Assembly: GCF_018882415.1 (NCBI RefSeq)
Contig: NZ_JACVOL010000001.1
Span: 969,531-1,033,530 of the forward strand
Direction of reading: 5' to 3'
DNA length: 64,000 nt
From: Polynucleobacter sp. 86C-FISCH
Lineage (GTDB): Bacteria > Pseudomonadota > Gammaproteobacteria > Burkholderiales > Burkholderiaceae
Shown here: in pieces, positions 33,305-45,252 of the stretch
Layout: every line of letters starts with the position of its first letter
How positions within the stretch are numbered: the stretch's first letter is position 1
Position numbers and translations under genes: made by a program
Notes under the pieces: model-generated
What the model saw: the letters and a program-made list of their open reading frames with translations, nothing else
Databases searched by the model: none
Told to the model about the DNA's origin: nothing

Positions 33305-33712
33305 ATGGCAAAACAACAATCCGCTTCCGCCGCTTCACAGCGCGCTCGTAAGAAGGTTAAAAAGAACGTTGCTGACGGTATTGCACACGTTCACGCTTCT
33401 TTTAACAACACCATTATTACGATCACTGATCGTCAAGGAAATGCGCTTTCATGGGCAACTTCTGGCGGCCAGGGCTTCAAAGGCTCACGTAAATCAACAC
33501 CTTTTGCTGCTCAGGTAGCTGCAGAAGTTGCTGGTAAGACAGCCATTGAATGCGGTATCAAGAATTTGGAAGTTCAGATCAAAGGCCCAGGCCCAGGTCG
33601 TGAATCAGCAGTTCGTGCATTGAACTCATTGGGCATCAAGATCACTGAGATTCAAGACGTAACTCCAGTTCCACACAATGGTTGCCGTCCTCCAAAGCGT
33701 CGTCGTATCTAA
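33305..33712 (+). CDS. rpsK: 30S ribosomal protein S11
   Basis: A 135-aa platform protein at the E site. [20 protein letters not shown] (about 26-45) and the C-terminal [18 protein letters not shown] are conserved. The latter contains the Asn-Gly step that forms isoaspartate in E. coli S11. Slightly longer than E. coli (129 aa) at the N-terminus. Confidence 0.98.
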   Translation: MAKQQSASAASQRARKKVKKNVADGIAHVHASFNNTIITITDRQGNALSWATSGGQGFKGSRKSTPFAAQVAAEVAGKTAIECGIKNLEVQIKGPGPGRESAVRALNSLGIKITEIQDVTPVPHNGCRPPKRRRI

Positions 33713-33830
33713 GCTTGGAAGTTGGCAGTACAACAGTTTCAGTAGTTTTTTATTAAAGCCCACTGTTCGCCTGATTTAAAGGGCGAACTCACCGCCGGTC
33801 GCAAGACTGCGGCAAAGAAAGGAAAGCATC
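33713..33830 (+). promoter_or_regulatory. rpsK-rpsD spacer with hairpins, possible S4 leader
   Basis: A 118-nt spacer, long for this cluster. It contains GTTCGCC/GGCGAAC around a 10-nt loop (about 33765-33787) and a compact stem GCCG-GTC-GCAA-GAC-TG-CGGC (about 33793-33813) just before the ribosome binding site GAAAGGAAAG. S4 autoregulates its operon in several bacteria. A site here would be new to me and is only inferred. Confidence 0.35.
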
Positions 33831-34454
33831 GTGGCACGTTACTTAGGGCCTAAGGCCAAATTAGCACGTCGGGAAGGTACCGACTTATTTTTAAAGAGCG
33901 CACGTCGCGCCCTGTCAGACAAGTGCAAGTTAGATACTAAGCCTGGTCAACATGGCCGTACATCTGGCTCAAGAACATCTGATTACGGTAATCAATTGCG
34001 TGAAAAGCAAAAGGTTAAGCGTATCTATGGCGTATTAGAGCGTCAATTCCGTCGTTACTTCGCAGAGGCTGAGCGTCGTAAGGGCAACACTGGTGAAACA
34101 TTGCTCCAGTTGCTCGAGTCACGTTTAGACAATGTGGTTTATCGCATGGGCTTTGGTTCAACACGCGCTGAAGCACGTCAGTTGGTTTCCCATTGCGCAA
34201 TTTTGCTCAATGGCAGCCCTGTGAATATTCCATCTATTCAGGTTAAGCCTGGTGATGTAGTTGCTATTCGTGAAAAAGCGAAGAAGCAAGCGCGTATTAC
34301 AGAATCACTCAATTTGGTTGGGCAAATGGCAGCTGTTACTTGGGTTTCAGTTGACGCAGCCAAGCTCGAGGGAACATTTAAGCAAGTGCCTGACCGTGAA
34401 GATATTAGCGGTGAAATTAATGAAAGTTTGATCGTCGAATTGTATTCACGCTAA
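33831..34454 (+). CDS. rpsD: 30S ribosomal protein S4
   Basis: A 207-aa primary 16S 5'-domain binder and assembly initiator. The start is GTG ([20 protein letters not shown]). The S4 RNA-binding domain (about 95-160) includes [20 protein letters not shown]. It is the E. coli-like form without the zinc-binding cysteines at the N-terminus. It is followed by rpoA after 23 nt. Confidence 0.98.
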   Translation: MARYLGPKAKLARREGTDLFLKSARRALSDKCKLDTKPGQHGRTSGSRTSDYGNQLREKQKVKRIYGVLERQFRRYFAEAERRKGNTGETLLQLLESRLDNVVYRMGFGSTRAEARQLVSHCAILLNGSPVNIPSIQVKPGDVVAIREKAKKQARITESLNLVGQMAAVTWVSVDAAKLEGTFKQVPDREDISGEINESLIVELYSR

Positions 34455-34477
34455 TTAGGCACTCTCAAGGAAAAAAT

Positions 34478-35458
34478 ATGCAAACAAATTTGCTCAAGCC
34501 AAAGATTATTTCTGTTGAAGCGCTTACCGCCAACCAAGCAAAGGTTGTTATGGAGCCGTTCGAGCGTGGCTATGGCCACACACTCGGAAATGCATTACGT
34601 CGTGTACTGTTGTCCTCGATGGTTGGTTATGCGCCAACTGAAGTAGCTATTGCAGGTGTTGTTCATGAGTACTCCACATTGGATGGAGTTCAAGAGGACG
34701 TAGTTAACCTCTTGTTGAACCTCAAAGGTATCGTATTTAAGTTGCAGTCACGTGACGAAGTTACTATCAATTTGCGTAAAGAAGGCCCAGGCGTTGTTAC
34801 TGCAAAAGATATCGATTTGCCACATGATGTAGAAATCATGAATCCTGATCATGTGATCGCTCACTTGTCTGCTGGTGGCAAGTTGGACATGCAGATCAAG
34901 GTTGAAAAAGGCCGCGGCTATGTTCCAGGTAACGTACGTCAATATAACGACGAAGCTACTAAGATCATTGGTCGTATCGTGTTGGATGCTTCATTCAGCC
35001 CGGTAAGCCGTGTTAGCTATGCTGTTGAATCTGCTCGTGTTGAGCAACGTACCGACCTCGATCGTCTCGTAATGACTATCGAAACAAACGGTGTGTTGTC
35101 TCCTGAAGAAGCAATTCGTCAAGCAGCTAGTATCTTGGTTGATCAGTTAGTTGTATTCGCAGCTCTTGAGAGCAGCGAAGTTTCTGGTGATTTGGCACCA
35201 AGCCGCTCTTCAATGGTTGATCCAATGTTGATGCGTCCAGTAGATGACCTCGAGTTGACAGTGCGCTCTGCAAACTGTTTGAAGGCTGAGAACATTTACT
35301 ACATCGGTGACTTGATTCAACGTACAGAGAATGAATTGTTGAAGACGCCTAATCTAGGTCGTAAATCTTTGAATGAAATCAAAGATGTATTGGCGGCTCG
35401 TGGCTTAAGTCTTGGCATGAAACTCGAAAGCTGGCCTCCAGCTAACCTCGAGAAATAA
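34478..35458 (+). CDS. rpoA: DNA-directed RNA polymerase subunit alpha
   Basis: A 326-aa subunit that dimerises to start polymerase assembly. The N-terminal domain has [20 protein letters not shown] (about 27-46). After a linker near residues 235-250, the C-terminal domain that contacts UP elements and activators contains [20 protein letters not shown] and [16 protein letters not shown]. Length is close to the E. coli 329. Confidence 0.98.
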   Translation: MQTNLLKPKIISVEALTANQAKVVMEPFERGYGHTLGNALRRVLLSSMVGYAPTEVAIAGVVHEYSTLDGVQEDVVNLLLNLKGIVFKLQSRDEVTINLRKEGPGVVTAKDIDLPHDVEIMNPDHVIAHLSAGGKLDMQIKVEKGRGYVPGNVRQYNDEATKIIGRIVLDASFSPVSRVSYAVESARVEQRTDLDRLVMTIETNGVLSPEEAIRQAASILVDQLVVFAALESSEVSGDLAPSRSSMVDPMLMRPVDDLELTVRSANCLKAENIYYIGDLIQRTENELLKTPNLGRKSLNEIKDVLAARGLSLGMKLESWPPANLEK

Positions 35459-35474
35459 TTAGAAAGGAAGCATC

Positions 35475-35870
35475 ATGCGTCACGGAAACGGCTTACGCAA
35501 ACTAAACAGAACATCATCACATCGCTTGGCGATGCTGCGCAACATGTCCAATTCACTTTTGGAGCACGAAGTCATTAAAACGACTTTGCCAAAAGCTAAA
35601 GAATTGCGCATGGTTGTTGAGCCTTTAATTACCTTGGGTAAAAAAGATAACTTGGCAAACCGTCGCTTAGCATTCAATCGCACACGTGATCGCGATATCG
35701 TTGCCAAGCTCTTTACAGAACTCGGACCACGCTACGCAACACGTCCAGGTGGCTACCTTCGCATTTTGAAGTTTGGCTTCCGTCATGGCGACAATGCACC
35801 AATGGCTTTGGTTGAGTTGGTAGATCGCCCAGAAGTTGATGAAACTGCAGTAGTAGCTGAAGAGGCTTAA
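35475..35870 (+). CDS. rplQ: 50S ribosomal protein L17
   Basis: A 131-aa protein, last of the ribosomal cluster. [20 protein letters not shown] at the start and [20 protein letters not shown] (about 79-98) are typical. A terminator follows 19 nt after the stop. Confidence 0.98.
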   Translation: MRHGNGLRKLNRTSSHRLAMLRNMSNSLLEHEVIKTTLPKAKELRMVVEPLITLGKKDNLANRRLAFNRTRDRDIVAKLFTELGPRYATRPGGYLRILKFGFRHGDNAPMALVELVDRPEVDETAVVAEEA

Positions 35871-35888
35871 GTCTCACGGTTACAGTAG

Positions 35889-35916
35889 AAAGCCAGGCTT
35901 CGGTCTGGCTTTTTTC
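35889..35916 (+). terminator. terminator of the ribosomal supercluster (UUCG loop)
   Basis: AAAGCCAG pairs with CTGGCTTT. The stem closes through G-T and C-G onto a TTCG tetraloop, giving a very stable C(UUCG)G cap. A run of T residues follows the right arm. Confidence 0.92.
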
Positions 35917-35939
35917 ATTTATCGGGTTATAAATACAGA

Positions 35940-36290
35940 ATGTCTGAAAACGCTACAGTCAATCCCAGCAAGCTTTTGGTAGTCGTTACAAGTCTTCCAA
36001 GTCTGGAGGCTGCCAAGGGCTTAGCTCGAGCCTTGGTTGAACAGAATTTGACAGCTTGCGTGCAGCTTACTGAGGGCATTCAATCGATTTATCGCTGGGA
36101 AGGCAAAATTTGCGAAGAACAAGAAGTTCTTCTTGCTGCAAAAACCACCGAACCTAAGTGGCTTGAGATATTAGCTTTTATTAAAAACGCGCATCCATAT
36201 GACCTGCCTGAGATTTTGGCATTTGCTCCTGAGCAATATGAAAGTCAGTACGGCAAGTGGGTTGAGTCTGAGGTAAATTCGAAGTCATGA
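35940..36290 (+). CDS. cutA: divalent-cation tolerance protein CutA
   Basis: A 116-aa trimeric CutA1-family protein. Its exact role is still debated: it is linked to copper tolerance and, in E. coli, lies beside dsbD. Visible hallmarks are VVVTSLPSLEAAKGLARALV (about 14-33), ACVQLTEGIQSIYRWEGKI and AHPYDLPEILAF near residues 84-95. The stop overlaps the dsbD start (ATGA), so the pair is translationally coupled. Confidence 0.93.
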   Translation: MSENATVNPSKLLVVVTSLPSLEAAKGLARALVEQNLTACVQLTEGIQSIYRWEGKICEEQEVLLAAKTTEPKWLEILAFIKNAHPYDLPEILAFAPEQYESQYGKWVESEVNSKS

Positions 36291-37960
36291 AATTACATTC
36301 ATTCTTGGGGAAAATTTTTGCACTCTTGCTGTTCATCTCAGCACAAGTATTTGCTGCGCAAGATTTCTTGCCGCCAGAAAAAGCATTTCGGGTTGAGGCT
36401 ACTTGGCTTGAAAATTCCAATCAAATTGAACTGGAATTTTTGCCTGCCAAAGGCTATTACATTTATCAAGAGTCTTTGAAGTTTCAGGCGGGCTCACAGG
36501 CTGGGAAGCTAAGTAATATAGGGCCTTCACTGCCATCAGGTATAGAAAAGTTTGATGAAACTTTTCAAAAAAAGCTGCAGGTATACAAAGATCCGTTCTT
36601 AGTCTTTTTAGAGATCAAGTCGGTGGCTGGACAGCCCGTTCATTTGGAGGTCACTCTTCAGGGTTGTGCGGAAGCAGGGATTTGCTATCCACCCATGAAC
36701 CTTAAATTTTTACTTGCCGGACCTGGCGTAAAAGCAGCGCCAATTCCAGAAGCATTGGATGGTGCTCCCTCGTCTAGTGTGCAGGCGAATGACCAATTTA
36801 GTTTGGCAGATTTATGGCGTCAGCGTGATGACGTTAATGCCATCAGCCGCTTTTTAGAAAGCACTTCAACTGCGTATTTATTTCTAGCCTTCTTTGTGTT
36901 GGGTCTGGCATTGGCATTCACGCCTTGCGTGCTTCCGATGCTGCCAATTTTGTCGAGCGTTATCTTCGGTACCCAGGGTGGCAAAGCTGTCTCTAAGGGT
37001 CGTGCAAGCGCCTTAGCGCTCGCATACGTCTTAGGTATGGCATTGGTATATGCCTTAGCTGGCGTACTCATGGCAGCCCTAGGGGGCAGCGTACAACGCG
37101 CCCTGCAAAGCCCCTTTGCGCTCGCTACTTTTGCCCTATTGCTATTAGCCCTATCTGGCAGTCTATTTGGCTTGTATGACTTACGTCTGCCCCAATCGTG
37201 GCATCAGCATGTCGATAGGTTGGCAGGGCGTCAAAAGGGCGGTAGCGTATTTGGTGCCTTTGCTTTGGGGGGTATTTCCACTTTGGTAGCCAGCCCCTGC
37301 ATTACAGCTCCTTTAGCAGGCGTTTTAGCCTTTATTGCCCAAACCGGTTCTATGAGTTTGGGCGCGGGCTTACTCTTTGTTATGGCGTTAGGAATGGGTC
37401 TGCCGCTGCTATTTATTGCTGTTGAGGCACGCATCTTGATTCCATCTACTGGAATCTGGATGGTGTGGTTACAGCGTACTTTGGGTGTATTGCTGGTTGC
37501 AACAGCAGCTTGGATTGCATCACCATTGCTGCAAACGAATGATGTTGCGGGGGGCGCAAAAATAGTCAACGGTCAAAGCATTCATCAGGTCGGAGAATTG
37601 GCTTTTGTGGTCATTCAGTCGCCGGCGCAGCTTGATGCTCAATTGAGCAAAGCCAAAGAAGAAAAGAAATTAGTGCTCCTCGATTTTTATGCAGACTGGT
37701 GTATCAGTTGCAAAGAAATGGAAGTGAATACTTTTGCTAATCCAGAGGTTAGCAAGGAGCTAAAGCAGTTTGTTTTATTGCAGGCTGACGTCACTGCAAA
37801 TAGCCCTGAGAACCAGGCATTACTTAAGCGCTTTGGATTGTTTGGTCCGCCAGGAATTTTGATCTTTGATCAAAATTCTCAAGAGCAAAAAGATCAACGC
37901 GTCATTGGTTATATGCCACCGCAGCGTTTTATTGAACGCTTAAGAAACGTATTGAAAAAC

Positions 37961-37963
<3 letters not shown>
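36287..37963 (+). CDS. dsbD: thiol:disulfide interchange protein DsbD
   Basis: A 558-aa inner-membrane electron carrier that passes reducing power from cytoplasmic thioredoxin to periplasmic DsbC/DsbG and cytochrome c maturation. It has a signal peptide (about 1-23), an N-terminal periplasmic domain with a Cys pair in GCAEAGICYPP, and a central membrane domain of about eight helices with FTPCVLPMLPIL and SPCITAPLAG. The C-terminal thioredoxin-like domain carries the active site C472-I-S-C475. All three Cys pairs are present. It follows cutA and faces hemB. Confidence 0.96.
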
Positions 37964-39664
<1,701 letters not shown>

Positions 39665-39778
39665 GTCCAGAAGCTATTGTAAAATCACGCAAAATCATGA
39701 AATATCTCATGGTGTTGGGTAAAAGGTTGTAAATGCAGGGCCCAAACACTTTTAGGAATTTTTGCCAAGGTAAACATA

Positions 39779-40495
39779 ATGCGTCAAACCTCTCAAATCT
39801 CCAAATTAACTGGCTTACGTGCTGGTTTTGCGGCTCTCTCTATTTTCGCCTTGATTGGCTTTTCTGGCACAGTTTTTGCTGCCGATGCGGCTCCTGCTGC
39901 TGAAGCCAAGGCTGCCATTCCAGGCAAGCCAAAAGTCGACGCAGCAGCTGGCGAGGCTCTGTACTCTAATGGCGATCCTTCACGCGGCGTTACAGCTTGC
40001 TTAACTTGCCATGGCCCTAAAGGTCAAAGCGCAGTTGCTACATGGCCTAAGTTATCTGCTCAGCACGCAGCTTATACAGCTAAGCAGTTGAAGAACTTTA
40101 AAGAGGGTACTCGCGCTAATCCTGTGATGATGGGTATGGCGGCAACATTAACTGAACAAGACATGCAAAACATTGGAGCTTATTTAGCTAAGCAACCATT
40201 GTCACAAGGCGTTGCACAAAACAAGAACACAATTGAACTAGGTCAAAGCATCTATCGTGGTGGTATTGCAGCAAAAGGTGTTCCAGCATGCGCGGCTTGC
40301 CATAGCCCAACTGGTGCCGGTATTCCTGCTCAGTACCCACTCTTAGGTGGTCAATGGGCCGATTACACAAACTCACAATTGCTCGCGTTCCGTGAAGGTG
40401 TGCGTAAAAATAGCAGCCAGATGACTGCGATTGCTACTAAGCTTTCTGATCAAGAAATGAAAGCAGTTTCTGATTACATCGCTGGTTTGCATTAA
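39779..40495 (+). CDS. dihaem cytochrome c4
   Basis: A 238-aa periplasmic electron carrier. A signal peptide (about 1-34, ending VFAAD) is followed by two homologous c-type domains with haem sites CLTCH (74-78) and CAACH (171-175). Met ligands are likely in PVMMGM and SSQMTAIA. Cytochromes c4 usually feed terminal oxidases. The 114-bp divergent spacer from engB must hold its promoter, but I see no convincing one. A bidirectional terminator follows. Confidence 0.93.
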   Translation: MRQTSQISKLTGLRAGFAALSIFALIGFSGTVFAADAAPAAEAKAAIPGKPKVDAAAGEALYSNGDPSRGVTACLTCHGPKGQSAVATWPKLSAQHAAYTAKQLKNFKEGTRANPVMMGMAATLTEQDMQNIGAYLAKQPLSQGVAQNKNTIELGQSIYRGGIAAKGVPACAACHSPTGAGIPAQYPLLGGQWADYTNSQLLAFREGVRKNSSQMTAIATKLSDQEMKAVSDYIAGLH

Positions 40496-40511
40496 GCGAA
40501 TTTCTTCAAAT

Positions 40512-40542
40512 AAAAAAACCCGCTCAAGTAGCGGGTTTTTTT
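40512..40542. terminator. bidirectional terminator between cytochrome c4 gene and lysA
   Basis: The stem CCCGCT / AGCGGG with a CAAGT loop is flanked by seven A residues on the left and seven T residues on the right. It can therefore stop transcription from both the cytochrome gene (+) and lysA (-). Confidence 0.9.
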
Positions 40543-40592
40543 ATTGCCTAAAACTTTTGCATTGCTATTGCATCACTAAGACTAAGCAATTT

Positions 40593-41891
40593 TTAGTTCA
40601 GTAAAGTTTTTTCAGAAGAAAATAAGTCGGCAGTATTTTCACGCGCACGAATGACGTAAGCATTTTTTCCGTCAACCATAATCTCTGCAGGTTTAGGCCG
40701 CGTATTGTAGTTGGATGCCATCACAAAACCATAAGCACCAGCAGACAGAATGGCAAGAAGATCACCTTCTTCTACTGCAAGATGACGATCTCTTCCTAGC
40801 CAATCACCAGACTCGCAAACTGGACCAACAATGTCGTAAGTCAAAGCTGTTGCTGTTTTCTTTTTGACGGGCACAATGCCGTGATGTGCTTCATATAAGG
40901 CTGGGCGCATTAACTCTGTCATGGCGGCATCGACAATACAGAAGTTCTTTTCAGCACCTGGCTTTAGATATTCCACGGTGGTTAAGAGCACGCCAGCATT
41001 GCCAACTAAGGATCTACCTGGTTCAAGAACAACATCTAAATGCCCAAAGCCACGTTCTGCTACTCGATTTAATAAGGTGTTCGTAAACTCAGTGATATCT
41101 GGGGGAGTTTCATCGCTATAAGAAATTCCGAGACCACCACCGAGATCAAGGTGGTGAATAACAATACCCTCTTTTTTCAGTTGCGCTACAAGATCCAAAA
41201 CTTTATCGAGCGCATCTAGGTAAGGAGCGGTGGTGGTGATTTGTGAGCCAATGTGGCAATCAATCCCAACAACGTCAATTTGAGAAAGTTGTGAGGCCTC
41301 ACGATAAGTTTTTAAAACCTCGTGATAGGCGATGCCAAATTTGTTGCCCTTCAATCCAGTAGAAATATAAGGATGAGTTTGTGCATCCACATCCGGATTA
41401 ACGCGCAAAGAAATTGGGGCGCGTAGATTCAGTTCGGTAGCAACCTTGTTAATCTTGTGTAGCTCAGCAATTGATTCAACATTGATACATTTAACGCCAG
41501 CCTTTAAGGCTGCACCGATTTCAGATGCCGATTTGCCTACGCCCGCAAATACCAAACTTTTTGGGTCTGCGCCGATGGCCAATGCGCGCGCTAATTCTCC
41601 GCCGCTAACTAAGTCAAATCCAGAGCCTAGTTTTTTAAAGCAATCGAGCACTGCTAAATTACTGTTGGCCTTCATGGCGTAGTGCACGCGCGCACGACGT
41701 TTGCCATTGGCATCTACGCATGCCTTGTCATAAGCCTGATAGGCTTCGGTCAACGCCTTCTTGCTGTAGACATAGAGGGGCGTTCCAAACTCTTTCGCTA
41801 AGTCAGCAAGCGGAATTTCTTCGGCATACCAGTTGCCATTACGTTCGGTAAAACCGGATAACTGAGGGATTGGAAGCGCTTTACTTGTCAT
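40593..41891 (-). CDS. lysA: diaminopimelate decarboxylase
   Basis: A 432-aa PLP enzyme that makes L-lysine from meso-diaminopimelate. The cofactor lysine is K74 in HYAMKANSN. Other sites are HIGSQI, LDLGGGLGISY, EPGRSLVGNAG and the substrate-binding PVCESGDWL. The start at 41891 (MTSKALPIPQL) is chosen. A longer in-frame start at 42026 would run through the upstream lipoprotein gene with an unrelated sequence. Its ATG overlaps the lptM stop by one base (TAATG), so translation is coupled. Confidence 0.96.
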   Translation of the reverse strand: MTSKALPIPQLSGFTERNGNWYAEEIPLADLAKEFGTPLYVYSKKALTEAYQAYDKACVDANGKRRARVHYAMKANSNLAVLDCFKKLGSGFDLVSGGELARALAIGADPKSLVFAGVGKSASEIGAALKAGVKCINVESIAELHKINKVATELNLRAPISLRVNPDVDAQTHPYISTGLKGNKFGIAYHEVLKTYREASQLSQIDVVGIDCHIGSQITTTAPYLDALDKVLDLVAQLKKEGIVIHHLDLGGGLGISYSDETPPDITEFTNTLLNRVAERGFGHLDVVLEPGRSLVGNAGVLLTTVEYLKPGAEKNFCIVDAAMTELMRPALYEAHHGIVPVKKKTATALTYDIVGPVCESGDWLGRDRHLAVEEGDLLAILSAGAYGFVMASNYNTRPKPAEIMVDGKNAYVIRARENTADLFSSEKTLLN

Positions 41892-42082
41892 TACTTGGCC
41901 GTTGAAGAATTGCTTGGACTGGCAGGTGTTTGGGGCGGGTAGAGCTTGCCTTTGGGTTCTGGCTCTGTAGGGGCGGGTGGAACCGGTGGCACGTTTGGCA
42001 TATATAGCGGTCCTCTTACCCCACACCCAACAAGGGATAATAAAAGGCTAAGGCAGAGGGTTCTATTAAGAATCGCTATCAT
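41891..42082 (-). CDS. lptM: LptM-like small lipoprotein (YifL family)
   Basis: A 63-aa lipoprotein. A short signal peptide ends in the lipobox LSLVGC (Cys20), followed by GVRGPLYMP and a Pro-rich tail. In E. coli the YifL protein, now LptM, helps the LptD-LptE complex mature. The GxRGPLYxP segment after the Cys is the family signature and the position directly before lysA is conserved in many proteobacteria. It is divergent from cyaY. Confidence 0.82.
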   Translation of the reverse strand: MIAILNRTLCLSLLLSLVGCGVRGPLYMPNVPPVPPAPTEPEPKGKLYPPQTPASPSNSSTAK

Positions 42083-42129
42083 GAATGTCTCTAAAACGAA
42101 TGATTGAATATAGCATGCAGGACTCCACT

Positions 42130-42507
42130 ATGAATCCAAATAATTCAGGCGCAGAAACCATTGATGACAAGCAGTTTTATCAATTGGGAAGCCATTTGCT
42201 GCATTCTATAGAGGTGGCATTAGAGGCTGCCGATGATGCATTGGATCTGGACTTAGATGTCGAGCGCCAGGGTGGAAACGTCATCAATATTCGCTTTAAA
42301 GATAAAAGCGTCATCGTAGTGAATACTCAGCCACCCTTACATGAAATTTGGGTGGCCGCAAAATCAGGTGGATATCACTATCGTTGGGCTGGCACTATGG
42401 CCAAACCTTTGTGGCTGGACACTAAAACTGGCAAAGAGCTTTTAAGTGATTTGTCAGGGTTTGCTGCTGCCCAAGCAGGCGCAGAAATAAAGATTGCCCT
42501 AATTTAA
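42130..42507 (+). CDS. cyaY: iron-sulfur assembly protein CyaY (bacterial frataxin)
   Basis: A 125-aa frataxin-family protein that binds iron and tunes IscS-dependent Fe-S assembly. Acidic helix 1 is visible ([19 protein letters not shown], about 28-46), then beta strands with [17 protein letters not shown] and the conserved [20 protein letters not shown]. The start at 42130 has AGGA 7 nt upstream. Earlier in-frame ATGs (42085, 42115) are less supported. It ends convergently with aroB, the two stop codons sharing the bases TTAA. Confidence 0.9.
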   Translation: MNPNNSGAETIDDKQFYQLGSHLLHSIEVALEAADDALDLDLDVERQGGNVINIRFKDKSVIVVNTQPPLHEIWVAAKSGGYHYRWAGTMAKPLWLDTKTGKELLSDLSGFAAAQAGAEIKIALI

Positions 42508-43586
42508 GCGGCACCTGTGGCGCTTAAGGTTTCAATCACTTGGGCATCAGCTACGCTTTTAATCTGGGCTTTACCAATCTTTTCTAGAACAACGTAACGG
42601 ATTTGGCCGCCTTCGGTTTTCTTGTCAACCTGCATCAGCTCCATATAACGTTCCGCACCAAACTTTGGCGGTGTGATTGGCAGATTCATCGACTGGATAA
42701 TTTTAGTGAGACGTTGGACATCGGCTTCGCTGATGTAGTTGAGGCGCCGAGATAAGTCTGCACCTAAGACCATGCCACAACCAACTGCCTCGCCGTGTAG
42801 CCATTCGCCATAACCCATGCCTGCTTCAATTGCGTGTCCAAAGGTGTGACCAAAGTTTAGAGTTGCACGAATACCGCCTTCTCTTTCATCTGCGGAAACT
42901 ACTGCAGATTTAATTTCGCACGAGCGTAACACTGCATGACCCATCGCTTCTGTGTCGCAAGCAAGTAAAGGGATTGCATTGGCTTCAATCCAATCCAAAA
43001 ATTGAGCGTCTGCAATAGCACCATGTTTCACTACTTCTGCAAGACCAGCAGAGAGCTCACGTGGAGGCAAGGTCTTTAATGTGTTGAGATCTGCAATCAC
43101 TGCCGCCGGCTGATGAAAGGCGCCGATCATGTTTTTACCAAGAGGGTGGTTGATACCGGTCTTGCCGCCCACTGAAGAATCTACCTGAGCAAGTAAAGTG
43201 GTTGGCACTTGAATAAAGCGAATGCCACGCATGAAGCTAGCCGCAGCAAACCCAGTCATGTCACCAATGACTCCGCCACCCAAAGCAACTAACATGGTTT
43301 GGCGATCAGCGCCAAACTTCAAGAGATCATCAAAAATAAGCTGAAGGTTTTTCCAGTCCTTGTATGACTCGCCATCAGGCAAGACGATCGTTTTAACGGG
43401 CTTTCCAAAAGTATTCAGGGTCTTGGTCAAGCGCTCAGCATAGAGCGGGGCAACCGTAGTGTTGCTGACGATATAGATCGAGGTTGCTTTTTCGCAGGCG
43501 CTAAATAAGTTTGGCTGGTCAATGAGGTCTGTACCAATATAAATTGGATAACTGCGATTACCTAGATCAACTTCAAGTGTTTTCAT
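42504..43586 (-). CDS. aroB: 3-dehydroquinate synthase
   Basis: A 360-aa enzyme that converts DAHP to 3-dehydroquinate with NAD and a metal ion. [28 protein letters not shown] and [20 protein letters not shown] (the NAD/phosphate region) are present, as are the metal-site [10 protein letters not shown] and HGEAVGCGM. The start at 43586 (MKTLEVDLG) is chosen. The frame is open back to an ATG at 43619 inside aroK. It is co-transcribed with aroK. Confidence 0.96.
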   Translation of the reverse strand: MKTLEVDLGNRSYPIYIGTDLIDQPNLFSACEKATSIYIVSNTTVAPLYAERLTKTLNTFGKPVKTIVLPDGESYKDWKNLQLIFDDLLKFGADRQTMLVALGGGVIGDMTGFAAASFMRGIRFIQVPTTLLAQVDSSVGGKTGINHPLGKNMIGAFHQPAAVIADLNTLKTLPPRELSAGLAEVVKHGAIADAQFLDWIEANAIPLLACDTEAMGHAVLRSCEIKSAVVSADEREGGIRATLNFGHTFGHAIEAGMGYGEWLHGEAVGCGMVLGADLSRRLNYISEADVQRLTKIIQSMNLPITPPKFGAERYMELMQVDKKTEGGQIRYVVLEKIGKAQIKSVADAQVIETLSATGAA

Positions 43587-43602
43587 CATATTGCCAATGT
43601 AT

Positions 43603-44127
43603 TTATGCGGAGAGTTCAAGTTGCATGATTAAGGTGTTAACCAGTTGGTTAACACTCGGTTTACCAGTTTCAATCACGTGGTCAGCAATTTCACGATAGA
43701 GAGGGTCGCGAATAGCGTACAAGTTCTCTAGTATTTTTTTGGCGTCACCATTTTTAAGAAGTGGGCGACCTTCGCCACCTTTAGTGCGATGCCAGAGTTC
43801 AATCGGATTGGCGTGTAAGTAGATAACAGTTCCATGCTCACTGAGTGCTTGGCGATTTTCTGGCAAGAGAATAGCGCCTCCGCCAGTTGCCAAAATGATA
43901 TCGTTTTCAGAGGTGATTTCGCGAATGGCTTGAGCCTCGCGTTTGCGAAAACCTTCTTCGCCTTCCATTTCAAATATGACTGGAATTTTTACGCCACAGC
44001 GCTCTTCGATGACGTGGTCAGCATCAAGAAATCGACGCCCCAATTTTTTTGCTAAAACTTTACCGACGGTCGACTTCCCGGCGCCCATGAGGCCGATCAG
44101 AAAGATATTGTTTGTCGAAGAGTTCAC
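43603..44127 (-). CDS. aroK: shikimate kinase
   Basis: A 174-aa enzyme that phosphorylates shikimate. The P-loop GLMGAGKST is at residues 12-20, followed by the shikimate-binding LDADHVIEE, the TGGGAI motif near 80, and the lid with KGGEGRPLL (about 113-121). It is 12 nt downstream of the secretin gene and just upstream of aroB, the secretin-aroK-aroB order of many proteobacteria. Confidence 0.96.
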   Translation of the reverse strand: MNSSTNNIFLIGLMGAGKSTVGKVLAKKLGRRFLDADHVIEERCGVKIPVIFEMEGEEGFRKREAQAIREITSENDIILATGGGAILLPENRQALSEHGTVIYLHANPIELWHRTKGGEGRPLLKNGDAKKILENLYAIRDPLYREIADHVIETGKPSVNQLVNTLIMQLELSA

Positions 44128-44139
44128 CCTTCGATTTTA

Positions 44140-45252
44140 TTAGGGTTTGTCGAGAACGGTCGGAGTTAAAAAGACTAACAATTCAGTTTTGTCTTGTAAT
44201 TTGGATTTATGGCGAAAAAAATGGCCAATTAGCGGTATATCCCCTAATAAAGGGATTTTGACTTCATCCTCTCGCTCGGTGGTTTGGAATATGCCGCCAA
44301 TGATCGCTGTTCCACCATTCTCAACAGTGACCTCGGAACTGAGGCTTTTGGTATCAATCGCATAACCCTGCTCTGTTTTCATGCCTACCGTATCTTTGTT
44401 TATGCCTACTAGCATTGAAATCTTTCCATCTGGATGAATTTTGGGAAGAACTTCAAGTCTTAAATTAGCCTTTCTAAATTGCAATTTGCTGCCATTTTGA
44501 TTGGAGGTTTGATAGGGGAGTTCAGTGCCTTGTTCAATCGTGGCCTTTACTTGGTCGCCTGTCATGATTCGGGGGTTGGAAAGAATTTTTCCTTGGCCCG
44601 CAGATTCTAGGGCAGATAGTTCTGCCTGAAGAATGCGGCTCCCATTTTTCGAGACTAAGGTTGCAGCTATGGTTGCTGGATTAAAGCCACTTAATCCAGC
44701 GCCAGCTAAATCCATGCTACCAACTAGCTTTTGATCGCCTTCCCCACTTGCTTGATAGCCCAGCTTGACCCCCAGTTCTTTAGCAAAGCGTTCATCTGCC
44801 TCCACAATGCGAGCTTCTATCAGAATCTGCCTTGGACTATTGATGTGATCGCCACCAAAAGGTAGCGCAGCATCCTCACGACGAAACTTCTGAAAGGCCT
44901 GAATTTCTGCATGGGGCCCAATCCAATAGATATCGCCATTACGAACGAGCCTCAAGCCGCGACTGGCAAGAATGGAATGAAGGGCAGTCTGCCAAGGGGT
45001 CTTGTTGAGATCGACTGAAATCCTTCCCTTGATCGACTCACTTAATAAAAAATTGGTATTACCCAATTTAGCTAAAACCTGTAAAAGCTCTCTTATTTCA
45101 ATGTCAGTAAATTGCAGGCTAATTGGACTCAAAAAATGGTTTTGTGAGTCTGAGTTACCACCCGCTAGGTTGGGCGAAAGCAGCATGAATAACGCTAGCG
45201 AAAAGCAGACTCTATTGAAGTATTTTTGGAGACGATGAATGCAGTGGCTCAT
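44140..45252 (-). CDS. short PilQ-like secretin
   Basis: A 370-aa outer-membrane secretin, against about 700 aa for typical PilQ. There is an N-terminal signal-like stretch (about 15-32). One STN/N0-like domain follows (about 43-115, ISLQFTDIEIRELLQVLAKL onward). The C-terminal secretin domain (about 141-370) has RQILIEARIVEADERFAKEL, ENGGTAIIGGIFQ and IPLLGDIPLIGHFFR. AMIN domains and the N1 repeats of full-length PilQ are not seen. Its start overlaps the upstream gene by 4 bases. By position it corresponds to pilQ, but pilM, pilN and pilO are missing. Confidence 0.85.
   Translation of the reverse strand: MSHCIHRLQKYFNRVCFSLALFMLLSPNLAGGNSDSQNHFLSPISLQFTDIEIRELLQVLAKLGNTNFLLSESIKGRISVDLNKTPWQTALHSILASRGLRLVRNGDIYWIGPHAEIQAFQKFRREDAALPFGGDHINSPRQILIEARIVEADERFAKELGVKLGYQASGEGDQKLVGSMDLAGAGLSGFNPATIAATLVSKNGSRILQAELSALESAGQGKILSNPRIMTGDQVKATIEQGTELPYQTSNQNGSKLQFRKANLRLEVLPKIHPDGKISMLVGINKDTVGMKTEQGYAIDTKSLSSEVTVENGGTAIIGGIFQTTEREDEVKIPLLGDIPLIGHFFRHKSKLQDKTELLVFLTPTVLDKP

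Noticed and set aside
41892-42026. Longer LysA starting at 42026
   Set aside because: The extension is an out-of-frame reading of the lptM gene and has no similarity to LysA.
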